In this document: positions 11,329 to 22,804 of the stretch, piece by piece | Numbering within the stretch: the stretch's first letter is position 1 | Layout of the letters: each line of letters begins with the position of its first letter | NCBI GenBank assembly: GCA_947646735.1 | Contig: CANTFK010000333.1 | Coordinates: 142,060-206,059, forward strand | Length of the DNA stretch: 64,000 nt | Reading direction: 5' to 3' | Source: Peronospora farinosa | Lineage: Eukaryota; Oomycota; Peronosporomycetes; Peronosporales; Peronosporaceae | Notes under the pieces: generated by a model | What the model was told of the DNA's origin: nothing | What the model saw: the letters and a program-made list of their open reading frames with translations, nothing else | The model's database searches: none | Translations under genes and position numbers: made by a program

Positions 11329-11344
11329 GTCTGGTGGGGGAGGG
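11329..11344 (+). other. E1 polypurine tract
   Basis: GTCTGGTGGGGGAGGG ends exactly at the 3' LTR. It is the expected primer for plus-strand DNA. E2 (GAAGGGGGGA) and E3 (AAAAGATGGGATGG) have equivalents in the same position. Confidence 0.75.
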
Positions 11345-11982
11345 TGTAACGGGGTTACACGACGGTTGTAACGTCTTTCCGAGAGTTTACGCTTAAACTC
11401 TCCTTTGTATTGCATATAATGCATTATTATACTTCTCGTTAGAGAGGTATTAAGTATGAGCGTTAAGATACGGTATTCGGTAATACCGTATCTTACTGAT
11501 TAGGATTCGATAAATCGATAACGCTCCATTAAGTACATCATACACAGATGTTAAGACGATACGTCGTTCAATAGCAAAGTCTGCATATAATAACTACTAT
11601 TATAGTAATTAATCTAGTGTAGTGTACTTAAAGTAGGACTATTCATAATATCTTAAAGCATAAATAAAATCAGTTCTCCTTTTGAGTTTAAGACCACAAG
11701 TCGTTCTGACTTGTTCTCTTGTGCACTTCGTGCGTTGGTTCTCTGAACCCTAAGCTTCTAGCTTGCTCTTGCACTCTGTGCGTTGGTTCTCTGAACCTTA
11801 AGCTTATTGCTTGCTGACTAAGAGTCCCTCCTACTTCCTTAGAAGAGGGTGACTTTAACGTCGAATACTTAGTTCCTTAGAACTAAGTGGCTTTTAGCCT
11901 TAACTCTATTTAGTTCTCTCGAACTAAGAGGCTTCCAGCCGAAAGTCTTCCTCTGGCTAAAGAGCTGTGCAGCTCCGCTACA
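11345..11982 (+). repeat. E1 3' LTR
   Basis: A 638-bp partner of 3867-4507. Differences are few: the first bases read TGTAACGGGG rather than TGTAACAGGG, and there are small indels near 11815. It is followed by CTACGTGTCAACACC, a satellite position different from the one that precedes the 5' LTR. Confidence 0.9.
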
Positions 11983-14900
11983 CTACGTGTCAACACCTAC
12001 GTAAAGCGACCTGATATTTAAAGGAAAGTGATACATTTAATCACTGTCAGCGTAAAATTTGTGCACCTATCCGTCGGAAAGACGGGTCAACACCATTACT
12101 TATTTGCATTAACGTAAGCACATTTTCACCATTGTTATATCAATTAGGAATTTTTTAGGAGGTATACCAATCTATTTTGTCGGACATCCATCTATAGAAA
12201 TGGATATCATGACTGAAATTTGTAAGGTAATTTTATATAATTACTACGTCCATCATGCTATAATAATGAACAGAAATTTTTACGGAACGCGTGTACACAT
12301 TAAGCTTAAGACCCATAACTTTACAGTGTCAACCGGATATTCTAAAAAACAGGAAATGGGTACGAACATTTATAGGCACCATGTCCGTCGGAACGACGGG
12401 TGAACACCCTGAATGGTACAATATGCTATCAGCGTAGAGTTCGCCGTCATTTCCGTCAGAGCGACAGGCACACACCCTAGCAGCGTCGACTTCGCGCAGC
12501 GCTCCATCGAAACAACGTGATATAAAATCAATAAAGAAACGAATTTAGTATTTTCGTAGACTTCGCGTACTAAATTCGCGTAAATGACAGGTAAACACCC
12601 TAGCAAATCGCTGCGTTTAAGATGCCTATATATGCAACTTTGTACCGTTGGAGCGACGGGTGATCAAATGAAAAATTGACGAATTGAGGGGTACACATTG
12701 ATTTTCGTATCCATCTTTACCCTAAGTCAATCTAATTATCTTACATAAAATGATGGGTTTACAGGTCAAAAGGTAGACCATGTTTGTTGAAACGACGGTT
12801 GAACACCCCAACTTTCGAAACGACAGGTATACATTGACCTTCATACACATTACCTCTTAGAAATAATCAATCACCTATGTCAATATACGATCAGCGTCAA
12901 ATTTGTGCACCTATCAGTCGAAACGACTGGAACACCCCTCCTATACATGTATTAATAATGGCATTAAAACCATGTCCGTCGGAACGACGGGTAGATACCC
13001 TCGTCTATATAATAAAAGAATACTGTCTGTCCGTTTGATCCTTTTCCGGCATTCGGATTGGCTATTTTTGCATTATTCGCTAATTTTGGATTGGCTGACT
13101 ATGCCTTTTTGGCTCATTTTGCAATGGCTGACTTTGCATGTTGCACTATTACTCCGTCGGAACGACGAATACAAATTGACCTTTGGAACGACAAATATAC
13201 TGTGCTCTTCTTACACATTGACTATCACCTATATTTATTTACTTAAGTAAACTGGATATATAATGAGGTATAGCATGACTGAAATAATATTGTAAGATGT
13301 AAAGAAGACCAATAGATGTGGGTCAAAGTTTAAGGTTTTGCAAGATATCTGTAGGACATCTAATAAGACAGGTAGACATTGACCAGTGTCGACATGTACA
13401 CCTTAACTTTCAGACACCTTGACTTTATTATACATTGACTTCATAGGTAGCAATCACCTGATTTAACCAAATATATATAAGTAAAATGATAGGTCAATAT
13501 ACTATCCACGTAGAATTCGCGCACCTATTTGTCGGAACGACGGGCACCATCCACAAGCTGCATACAGGTTCAAGTAGCAGCACAACAGCTAATTGATACA
13601 CCGACTTTCATTCCTTTATACAGTATAAAATATTTATATTTAAATTGCGCGCACTTGGTCTGTCGAATCTAAGGGTACATATTCCTTGCGAAGCGCTACG
13701 TTTAATATGTTTCTATACTTTTAGCGTCAACTTCGCACGAATGGCCGTCGGTACGACGGGTGAACTATTAGCAATTTGTCAGCATGACGGTGGAACACAC
13801 TAACAGACATAGGCTGATGGAACCATGATGATATCATCCATCGATTCACCGGGTACAGGCATCATTTAAAAATAAATGACTGTATATTAACGCGTTATAG
13901 AAATTCGCTAATGGGTACCCGATGGAACGAAGGGTTTACATTGGCCTGAGTACTGACTTTGGTAAATACCCTAGTCTATATAATAAAAGAATATTGTATG
14001 TCCGTTTGATCCTTTTCCGGCATTCGGATTGGCTATTTTTGCATTATTCGCTCATTTTGGATTGGCTGATTATGCATTTTTGGCTCATAACGTATTGGCA
14101 GAGTTTGCATATTGCACTATTACTACAGTTGCAGATATCCATATTATAGAATTAATGTGTCGTGCTTCTATCTATAACATTAATTTACAAAACAATGGCA
14201 CACATACGTGTTCATATCCATCACTACATATTGCAATATCAAACGCAGCTTTTTTAGATTATAAAATGAGACACATTTCTAATTTTTCTTTATCAAAACA
14301 CGGGTTCAGTCCTTAACAGCTCAGTCCTCAAATACACTTTATACCTTGGCATTGGCAAAATCAAGCGTTGTCATCCAGTTGAATTGGAATCAGTTACAAT
14401 AAGTAAAATGACCCATCTGTATTGTGTCTTACTTATTTAGATTCCTAGATCAACCAGATGTTGTAAAGTAAAAAGATGGGTACGAATGTCAAAAGCAGGC
14501 TTCACGCACCGTGTCCGTCGGAACGACGGGTACAAATTGACCTTTGGAACGACAGGTACACTTTGCTCTTCTTACACATTGACTATCAACTATATTAATT
14601 TACTTATTTAAACTGGATATATAATAAGGTAAAATGGTGGGCCAATATGCTATCAGCGTAAAATTTGCGCACCCATATGTCGGAACGACGGATTAAGATC
14701 CTAGACCTCAGTATCAAAAAGCTGCATATAATTTGAAAATAGCATGAAAAAAGCTGACTGACACACCAACATTCGATCCTTTTCATGTCATTAATTTTAT
14801 ATTTATGGTCCGCTCGGACCTTTCCGTCGCAGCGATGGCTGAACACAACTACTTATTTGCATTAACGTAAGCAGATTTCCATCACTTATATTTTTAATTA

Positions 14901-15637
14901 GTAATATATATCAGGTTTAGCGATAAACTCTGTCGGACTTCCATCTATAGGAGTGGGTTGTTGACTGAAATTTGTACAGTAAAATCGATATGAAAACTCC
15001 GTCCATCATGCTATGTAAATAGACAGAATAGAATCGGAACGACGGGTACATATTGAATTTCATATCCATCACTTTACTGAGTCAACCGGATATACTAAGG
15101 TAAGCAGATGGGTGCGAACTTTTACAGGCAGATTTTACACACCGTTTCCGTCGGAACGACGGGTGAGCATCCCTATGTTAAGATATATGGTGGGCCATGG
15201 TACTATCAGCGTTGAATCGCGCCCCTATCCGACGGAACAAATGGGCACTACCAAAAGCTGCACACAGGCAAAAAGTTGTATTAAGAATTATTGATAGACA
15301 TAGAATAAATTACATACGGTCCTGTATACATAATTACATCTGTCTATTCGGTCGGCACGCTACTATCCGTCGGAACGACGAGTGCACATTGAACCTCATA
15401 CCCATTACTTTACCTTAACATCGTAAGGTAAAATGTTGGATTCGAAGGTCAAAAGGCAAACTTTAGTCACCATGTCCGTTAAAACGACGAGTACACATTG
15501 ACCTTTATATCATCATTTTAATGTAGTCAACCAAAATGGTAAAACGATGATATAAAGGTCAGTATATTACCAGCGTCGACTTGCGCACCATATCCGCTGG
15601 AATGACGGGTATTCATCCTAGCAAATTGAGGCGTTTA
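11983..15637 (+). repeat. Hairpin satellite, block B
   Basis: Same satellite as block A. The first several hundred bases match 1909-2600 closely and then drift. TCTATATAATAAAAGAA termini occur at 13004 (after CTCG) and 13975 (after CTAG), only 971 bp apart, so at least one unit is shortened. ATTGGCT/TTTTGCATT-type short repeats follow each terminus. No credible gene. The last five bases, GTTTA, are the target duplication of the Copia element. Confidence 0.85.
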
Positions 15638-15897
15638 TGTTGATATTTCACCGCTGAATGCATGTTGGACAGGCGAATGGCGTTATATGATATCATATTC
15701 GTATCCTGACGTTTCAGGATACGGATATGATAAAGGCCAATACCTGAAAGGACATGAAGATATTAACGGACATATCTAGATGACGTCAGTAACAAAGATC
15801 TGACGAGGAAAGGCTTAGATGTAGCTCAAGGTAGTGAACTAAGGACCAAATATATTTACTTCACAATTTGCCTTCTTCTACATATATCAATTCAACA
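15638..15897 (+). repeat. Copia 5' LTR
   Basis: 260 bp, TGTTGATATTTC to AATTCAACA. It contains the perfect palindrome ATATGATATCATAT at 15685-15698 and a 9-bp stem, GTATCCTGA-CGTT-TCAGGATAC, at 15701-15722. Confidence 0.95.
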
Positions 15898-15940
15898 GGT
15901 TAACAGCCGCAAGACGCTCAAGAACAACTTCGCCGCTCCC

Positions 15941-18892
15941 ATGTCTGCGAAAAGGGCTGAAGTCATCCTTGGGAGCGACAATTACTTCTACTGGGAGTTT
16001 GTCATGCGAATGACGCTGGCGAGAAAGGGACTGCTAGCACACATCCAGATGGTCAAGCCCGAAGCTGAGATGACTGAAGCGTGGGTGATTAATGACATGA
16101 AGGCACTGGGATTGATTGCTCAAGGCATTGCGGTGGAGCATCACACCAAGATTCGGTCGGCAACGACGGCTATCCAGGCATGGATTACGTTGCGTGAGTT
16201 CTACAATCGTACGACCATGCACAATCGGGTGACGATGACCCGCCGTCTTCATGATTTTTAGATGGACGACGGCGTGACGATGACCCAGCATCTGGACAAG
16301 TTCGATGAACTTATTGTTGGTCTCCAGTCTCTGGGAGAGCCAATTGACGAAGCGCGACAGCTCGTGGTTTTGCTCAGCAGTCTGCCTGCAGAGTACGAGA
16401 TCATCGCGTCGATCGTGGAGAACACCAAGGACGTCACTCTCATTGAGGTAAAGGAGAAGCTTCTTAAGGAGTATGAGCGACAGGACAAGAAGGAAGCCAC
16501 GGAACGCGCGCTAAAGGCTACAACACATGGGATCAAGTCGAAGAACGCAAGGTTCGACAAGAGCGGAAGGAACAATGGACGCAAGGACAACATCTCGAGG
16601 AAACGAAGTGGGTTCAAAGGCAAATGCTTCAACTGTGACAAGTTCGGTCACATGAAGCGGGACTGCCCGGACTTTAAGGGGCCTGGCAAAAATGAAGAGG
16701 ACGCTGTTTTCGCTTCCGGGGAGAGTCGATCATCAGGGTGGCTGATCGACAGTGGTGCAACGGCACACATGACGCCGCACCGAGAAGACTTGTTCGACTA
16801 CAAAAACCTAGTGACAAGCATTGAGGTGACCATCGCGGATGGAAAGAAGATCCGTGTGGTAGGAACCGGATCGGTGCGATTAACGGGCATTGACGGCAAG
16901 CGCATTCGGATGTTAGATGTTCTCCACATCCCTGGCCTGGATCGACGACTACTATCGGTTGGCAAGCTTGCAGAACGCGGACTCAATGTTGAGTTCGAGC
17001 GCACATCATGTATCATTTGGAACAAAAAGCAAGCCATCGCCTCGGGGAAAAAGGTCGGCAAGGCCTACATACTAGAATGTCAGCAGGAAACGGCGCAATA
17101 CGTGGAATATTCGGACGTCGATAGCAATTATGATCTTTGGCACGCTCGTATGGGTCACTTGAACAAGGACGCGCTGGAAAAAACGCAGCGTGTGACGACT
17201 GGTATTCCAATTACCAATTTCAAGACGAAGGCGCTATGCAGTGGATGCTTGAAAGGCAAGCAAACGGTGACACAATTCCCATCTCATTCACAGACGAAGA
17301 CGTCTCGTGTTCTGGAACTTGTGCACACGGACGTAATGGGACCGATGAAGACGAGATCAAAAGGTGGCGCAAAGTATGTGCTTACCTTCGTTGACGACTA
17401 CTCAAAGTACGTTGTGGATTACTTCCTTAAGAAGAAGAGCGAAGTGCCGAGAAGATTTGAGTCTTTTAAGACCATGTACGAGAATCAGTGGGGAGGGCGC
17501 ATCAAGTGTCTACGTTCTGACAACGGCACTGAGTTTGTAAACAAGGCCATGGATGAAATCTGTCAGCGTAACGGAATTGTTCATCAAAAGACTGTACCAT
17601 ACAGCCCTCAACAAAATGGAGTGGCTGAGCGGATGGACCGAACGATTATGGGGAAGGCACGGAGCATGATGCACTACAAGGGTGTATCTACTTCCTGGTG
17701 GGCAGAGGCAATTAGCACGGCAGTGTACTTAGTTAACCGGCCAACAAATAGCACACACACTGACGCGACTCCATACGAGATTGGATTTAAGATGAAGCCT
17801 CGACTAGATCACTTGCGAGTGTTTGGATCAATTGGTTATGCTCATGTCGACGACTCTAAGCGCACCAAGCTCGAGCCAAAAAGCTTCAAGTGTATGTTTC
17901 TTGGCTATGGGGTCAATACGAAGGGCTATCGCGTCTATGATCTGGAGCTAAATAAAGTCAAGATATCAAGATCAGTGAAGCTCGACGAACGCGAAGTGAA
18001 TGGAATTTATAGCACGTCGACGATGACAGAAAAGACTGAAGTCATCAACGTGATAAAGGACATCGAAGAAGTGGCTCAGCCGGAAAATGAGAAGGAACAT
18101 CCTGTGGAGGATGAACCAATGGAATCGACAGCGGACCCATTTGAAGACGTCGAGATGCAAGAAGATGAACATGAGCCTATATCATCAGGAAGAGAATTAA
18201 CGACATATCATCGACAACATGAGTTAACAGCAAACGGTGACATGGTTTTCAGGCCCGAAAGGGAACGATCTAGACGTCCAAGAGAACCATCACTTCTTCT
18301 TGGGAATGGATTGATTATGGCTGACGAGAACACAATGAATAGCGACGATGATCCTGACAATGACGATCATTTCTATCCGCCGTCACCCAAACGACCTCGT
18401 ATTGATGAAGATAACCTGCTTGCAGAAGCTGTACTAGCATATGCGGCAAGTATTGGTGATGCAAATGATGCACCGACGACATATCAGCAAGCCATGGACA
18501 GCGACGAAGTCAAGGAATGGGTGAAGGCTATGAGCGCTGAGCTTAAAGCTCATTCGGAAAATGGTTCATGGAGTCTTGTCCCGAAGATGAAGAACGTCCG
18601 AATAATCGGATGCAGGTGGGTATTCGCTAAAAAGCGCAACGAGCACGGACAGGTGGTGCGGTACAAGGCCCGACTTGTCGCAAAAGGATTCAAGCAGAAG
18701 TTCGGTGTCGATTTTTTTGAGACGTACTCACCCGTAGCAAACATGAACTCGATCAGGCTCGTGCTGGCTGTGGTGGTGGCGAAGGGATACGTGACCGAAC
18801 AGATGGATGCAGACACGGCGTTTCTAAACAGTGATCTCAAAGAAGAGGTGTACATGGAAGTACCTAATGGCATAAAAATGCTGAAAAGATGA
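15941..18892 (+). pseudogene. Copia Gag-Pol: Gag, protease, integrase, start of RT (one TAG)
   Basis: Starts at ATG 15941 (MSAKRAEVILGSDNYFYWE). A TAG at 16259-16261 is followed directly, in the same frame, by ATG at 16262. The context RRLHDF-stop-MDDGV suggests a single substitution of a lysine codon. Gag continues to the zinc knuckle C-FN-C-DKFG-H-MKRD-C (near 16626). Protease LIDSGATAHM is near 16743. The pre-integrase motif is LWHARMGHLN. Integrase has D in HTDVMGP, D in LRSDNGTEF and E in NGVAERMDRT. RT begins with GCRWVFAKK and YKARLVAKGF. A one-base loss in an A run near 18872 puts MEVPNGIK out of frame, and the reading ends at TGA 18890-18892. Confidence 0.9.
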
Positions 18893-20004
18893 TGTGCAAG
18901 CTAGACAAGGCAATTTACGGACTCAAACAAGCTGCGAGTGCATGGAACAAGACTATCCATTCTGTGTTCCTGCAAATTGGTTTTCAAAGCAGTGGAGCAG
19001 ATCAGTGTGTCTATGTCAAGGTCAACAATGGCAGCTTCGTCTATGTGTGTCTTTACGTCGACGACATGATCATCGCTGCCAAGACCAGTAGAGAGATCCA
19101 GGAAGTCAAGAAAGCACTGAAAAATTCGTTTAAGATGAAGGAGCTCGGTGACGTCAAGTTTATTCTAGGTATGGAGATCGATCATGATCGTAACGACAGT
19201 ACGCTGATGATTCGTCAGACTCGCTATATCGATGACGTGGTCTGCCGGTTTAACCAAGATGAAGCCAAGGCAGTTGTCAACCCATGCGAGTCTGGATTGA
19301 AGCTATCAAAGATACAATCACCAGCTACGGACGCTGAAAGAGAAAAAATGCAGTCGAAGCCGTACAGGTCGTTGATTGGATGTCTGCTATACATCACAAC
19401 ATGTACGCGACCTGATGTGGCGTATATAATCACACAGTTGTCACGTTTTTTGGAAAATCCTGGTCAACAACATTGGAAGGCTGCCATTCGTGTTCTTCGA
19501 TATCTCAAGACTACAAGAGACTACGGCATAATCTACGACGGCATCGCAAGCGAGGTCCAAGCAACAGCATACACGGACGCGGACTGGGGAAGCAACATCG
19601 ACGATCGACGCTCGGTTTCAGGCATAATGGTGATGATTGGTGGCGCACCAGTCGTGTTCAAGTCCAAGTACCAGCGCACTGTGGCATTGAGTTCGGCAGA
19701 GGCGGAGTATATGGCCTTAAGCTTTTGTACCCAGGAAGTACTGTGGGTCCGCGCGATGCTCAAGGATCTCGGTCATGAGCAAGTGGGAGCGACTTTGGTC
19801 TATGAAGATAATCAAGGTGCGATTGGGCTTGCAAGCAACTCAGGATACAATGCCAGGACCAAGCACGTCGACATCCGTCACCACTTCATCCGAGAGAATG
19901 TGGCTCAAGACATTATTGTGGTCAAGTACAAGTCAACGGTGGACCAGCTGGCAGACATGTTGACCAAGGCACTAGGGACGAAGCGACTTAAGTACTTGCT
20001 TTAA
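18889..20004 (+). CDS. Copia Pol C-terminus: RT and RNase H
   Basis: The frame continues the RT after the frameshift: NAEKMM-type junction, then LDKAIYGLKQAASAW, a hallmark of Copia RT. The catalytic motif Y-V-D-D is at 19054-19065. RNase H follows with YTDADWGSNIDDRRSVSG and LSSAEAEYMAL, and ends with KHVDIRHHFIRE and DQLADMLTKAL. Stop at 20002-20004, 49 bp before the 3' LTR; the purine run GTGGGAG precedes the LTR. The apparent ATG-ATG start is incidental. Confidence 0.92.
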   Translation: MMCKLDKAIYGLKQAASAWNKTIHSVFLQIGFQSSGADQCVYVKVNNGSFVYVCLYVDDMIIAAKTSREIQEVKKALKNSFKMKELGDVKFILGMEIDHDRNDSTLMIRQTRYIDDVVCRFNQDEAKAVVNPCESGLKLSKIQSPATDAEREKMQSKPYRSLIGCLLYITTCTRPDVAYIITQLSRFLENPGQQHWKAAIRVLRYLKTTRDYGIIYDGIASEVQATAYTDADWGSNIDDRRSVSGIMVMIGGAPVVFKSKYQRTVALSSAEAEYMALSFCTQEVLWVRAMLKDLGHEQVGATLVYEDNQGAIGLASNSGYNARTKHVDIRHHFIRENVAQDIIVVKYKSTVDQLADMLTKALGTKRLKYLL

Positions 20005-20053
20005 GCAAGTGGAATCGGACCAAGGCGCAGTCAGCATAAGCGGTTAGTGGGAG

Positions 20054-20313
20054 TGTTGATATTTCACCGCTGAATGCATGTTGGACAGGCGAATGGCGTT
20101 ATATGATATCATATTCGTATCCTGACGTTTCAGGATACGGATATGATAAAGGCCAATACCTGAAAGGACATGAAGATATTAACGGACATATCTAGATGAC
20201 GTCAGTAACAAAGATCTGACGAGGAAAGGCTTAGATGTAGCTCAAGGTAGTGAACTAAGGACCAAATATATTTACTTCACAATTTGCCTTCTTCTACATA
20301 TATCAATTCAACA
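20054..20313 (+). repeat. Copia 3' LTR
   Basis: 260 bp, offset exactly 4,416 bp from the 5' copy, with no difference seen on reading both. Followed by the GTTTA duplication and satellite. Confidence 0.95.
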
Positions 20314-22804
20314 GTTTAACATGCCAATATATTCTACTTTGCACCATCAGAACGACGAGTGAACACCATAAAAGAGGTGAGTCGATGAAACATGGTGCAA
20401 TCGTCCATCGATTCGCTAGGGTGCAGGCATTATCTAAATGTAAATGACTGTATATTAGCGCGTTCCAAATATTCGTGAATTTGTACCCGGCGAAACGACG
20501 AGTTACATTGACCTGAATACACATTGACTTTAATACCTATAAATTTACCCAATTTGACCTGATATTCTAAGCAAAGTGAATCACCAGTATACATGTATCC
20601 GTCGGAACGACGGGCACACACCCTAGTCTATATAATAAAAGAATACTGTCTGTCCGTTTGATCCTTTTCCGGCATTCGGATTGGCTACTTTTGCATTATT
20701 CGCTCATTTTGGATTGGCTGATTATGCATTTTTGGCTCATTTTGCAATGGCCTATTCTGCATTTTTGTTTATAATGACATGTGCAGATATCCATATTAGA
20801 GTGTCCAGGTGTCGTGCTTCTATCTACAAAATGAATATACTAAACGATGGCAACACATTAATGTTCATATGCATCATTACATGCTGCATAATTTATATAA
20901 AAAACGACGGCACACATAAATATTCATATGCATCATTACATATTGCAATATCAAACACTGTTTTTTTAGAATAGTAGATAAGACACATGCTTTCGATTCG
21001 TTTTTTATAAACATGGGCTCCGTGCTCAGCTAATACACTTCATCTTGGCAAAAGCAAGCGTAGTTATTAGGTTAAGTAGATTTAATTCCAGTAAGCGAAT
21101 CGACTCGAATGTAATGCATTATACTTATTCATTAACTTGAGTCAACCGGATATTCTACATTACGGAACGACGGGTTTACATCCACCTTTATACCCATCAC
21201 TTTACCTTATTAAACCGGATATATTGAATTAAAGAGATGGGTACGAAAATCAAAAGACAGACTTCGCTTACTGTGTCCGTTGGAACGACGGGTACACATT
21301 GAACTGCGAAATGACAGATACACATTGGCCGGTGTCGACAGAAAAACTTTGACTTTCATACTTAATGATTTACATATCACAACCGAATATAGTTAAAAAG
21401 ATGGGTACGAAGATTTTTTCTAGCAGACTTTTGCTCACCATGTTTTTCGGAACGACGAGTGAGCATCCGTATTTTTAGGTAAATGGTGGGCCAATCTACT
21501 AGAAGCGTAGGATTGCGCCCCTATCCGTCGAAACGACGGACGCTAACAAAAACTGCACATAGGCTAAAAGTAGCATCAAAACAGCTGTGAAACACACAAT
21601 GATAATTATATTCGGTCCTTGATGCATAAAAATATGTATATATATTCGGTTCGCGCGCACCAATCCGTTAATCGACGGGCGAACACCCTAGAAAATCGCT
21701 GCGTGTTTTAAAGATGCCTACAGTATATATATTACTTTCTTGCACCGTCGAAACGACGGGTTAAAGCACTAGACCATAGTACTAAAAGCTCCATACAAGC
21801 TAAAAGTAGCATGAAAAAAGGCTGACTGACTCACCAACTTTTGGTCCTTTCATTTGATTTATTCTGTATTTTTGGTCCGCTCGGACCTTTCCGTCGCAAC
21901 GATGGGTGAGCACTCTTACTTTTTTCCATTAACGTAAGCAGATTTCCATCAGTATTATTTAAACTAATAATATGTATCAGGTTTAGCAATAAATTTCGTC
22001 GGACATCCATCTATAGGAGTGGGTATCATGACTGAAATTTGTATAGCAAAATCTGTATAATACCTCCGTCCATCATGCAGTATAAAAAAATGGAAAATGC
22101 ACGGAACGACGGGTACACATTTAATCTTATTTCCATCACTATACCTTAGCCGACCCGATATTCTAAAGTAAATTAATTCCTATCTATACTACTTTGCACC
22201 GTCGGTACGACGGCTGAACACCCTAAATGGTACATTATGCTATTAGCTTAGAGTTCGCCGTCATTCCCGTCGGAGCGACAGGCACACATCCTAGCAGCGG
22301 CGACTTCGCGCAGCGTTCCATCGAAACGACGTGATATAAACTCAATAAAGAAAATATTTTCGTAGACTTCACGTACTAAATTCGCGGAAATGACAGGTAA
22401 ACACCCTAGCAAATCGCTGCGTTTAAGATGCCTGTATATGCAACTTTGTACCGTTAGAACGAAGGGTGATTAAATGAAAAGTTGACGAAACGTCGAGTAC
22501 ACATTGATTTTCGTATCCATCTTTACCCTAAGTCAATTGAATTATCGAACGTAAGTTAATGGGTTTACAGGTCAAAAGGCAGACCATGTTCGTCGAAACG
22601 ACGGGTGAACACCTTAACTTTCGAAACGACAGATATACATTGATCTTCATACACATTACACTTAGAACTAATCAATCACCAAAGTCAATATACGATTAGC
22701 GTCAAATTTGTGCACCTATCGGTCGAAACGACGGGAACACCCCTATATACGTATTATTAATAGCATAAAACCATGTCCGTCGGAACGACGGGTAGATACC
22801 CTCG
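20314..22804 (+). repeat. Hairpin satellite, diverged unit
   Basis: A CTAG/TCTATATAATAAAAGAA junction at 20623-20627 starts a unit that runs 2,178 bp to the next terminus at 22805. It has the same length and order as the array that follows, but with many substitutions and indels. From about 22160 it becomes close to the homogenised units. No credible gene. Confidence 0.85.

Larger units (their letters stand above)
3867..11982 (+). mobile_element. Ty3/Gypsy LTR retrotransposon E1 (chromodomain type)
   Basis: An 8.1-kb element with two similar LTRs, a TGGTAGCAC primer site two bases after the 5' LTR and a purine tract before the 3' LTR. The order Gag, protease, RT, RNase H, integrase, chromodomain identifies Ty3/Gypsy. 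An extra antisense ORF lies at the 3' end. The sense frame is broken in Gag (near 5117 and 5550) and in the integrase zinc region (near 8947), so this copy looks inactive unless these are sequence errors. The flanks, TATTC on the left and CTACG on the right, do not form a target duplication. Confidence 0.92.
15638..20313 (+). mobile_element. Ty1/Copia LTR retrotransposon, recent insertion
   Basis: A 4,676-bp element with LTRs of 260 bp each, bounded by TGTTGA and TCAACA and flanked by GTTTA on both sides (15633-15637 and 20314-20318). As read, the two LTRs are identical, so the insertion is young. Domain order Gag, protease, integrase, RT, RNase H is diagnostic of Copia. It sits within the satellite, between copies of GAGGCGTTTA and AACATGCC that are contiguous elsewhere. 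One in-frame TAG and one frameshift interrupt the polyprotein. Confidence 0.95.

Noticed and set aside
16258..16641. 127-residue minus-strand frame in Copia Gag
   Set aside because: Shadow of a well-supported sense frame; no partner in other elements.
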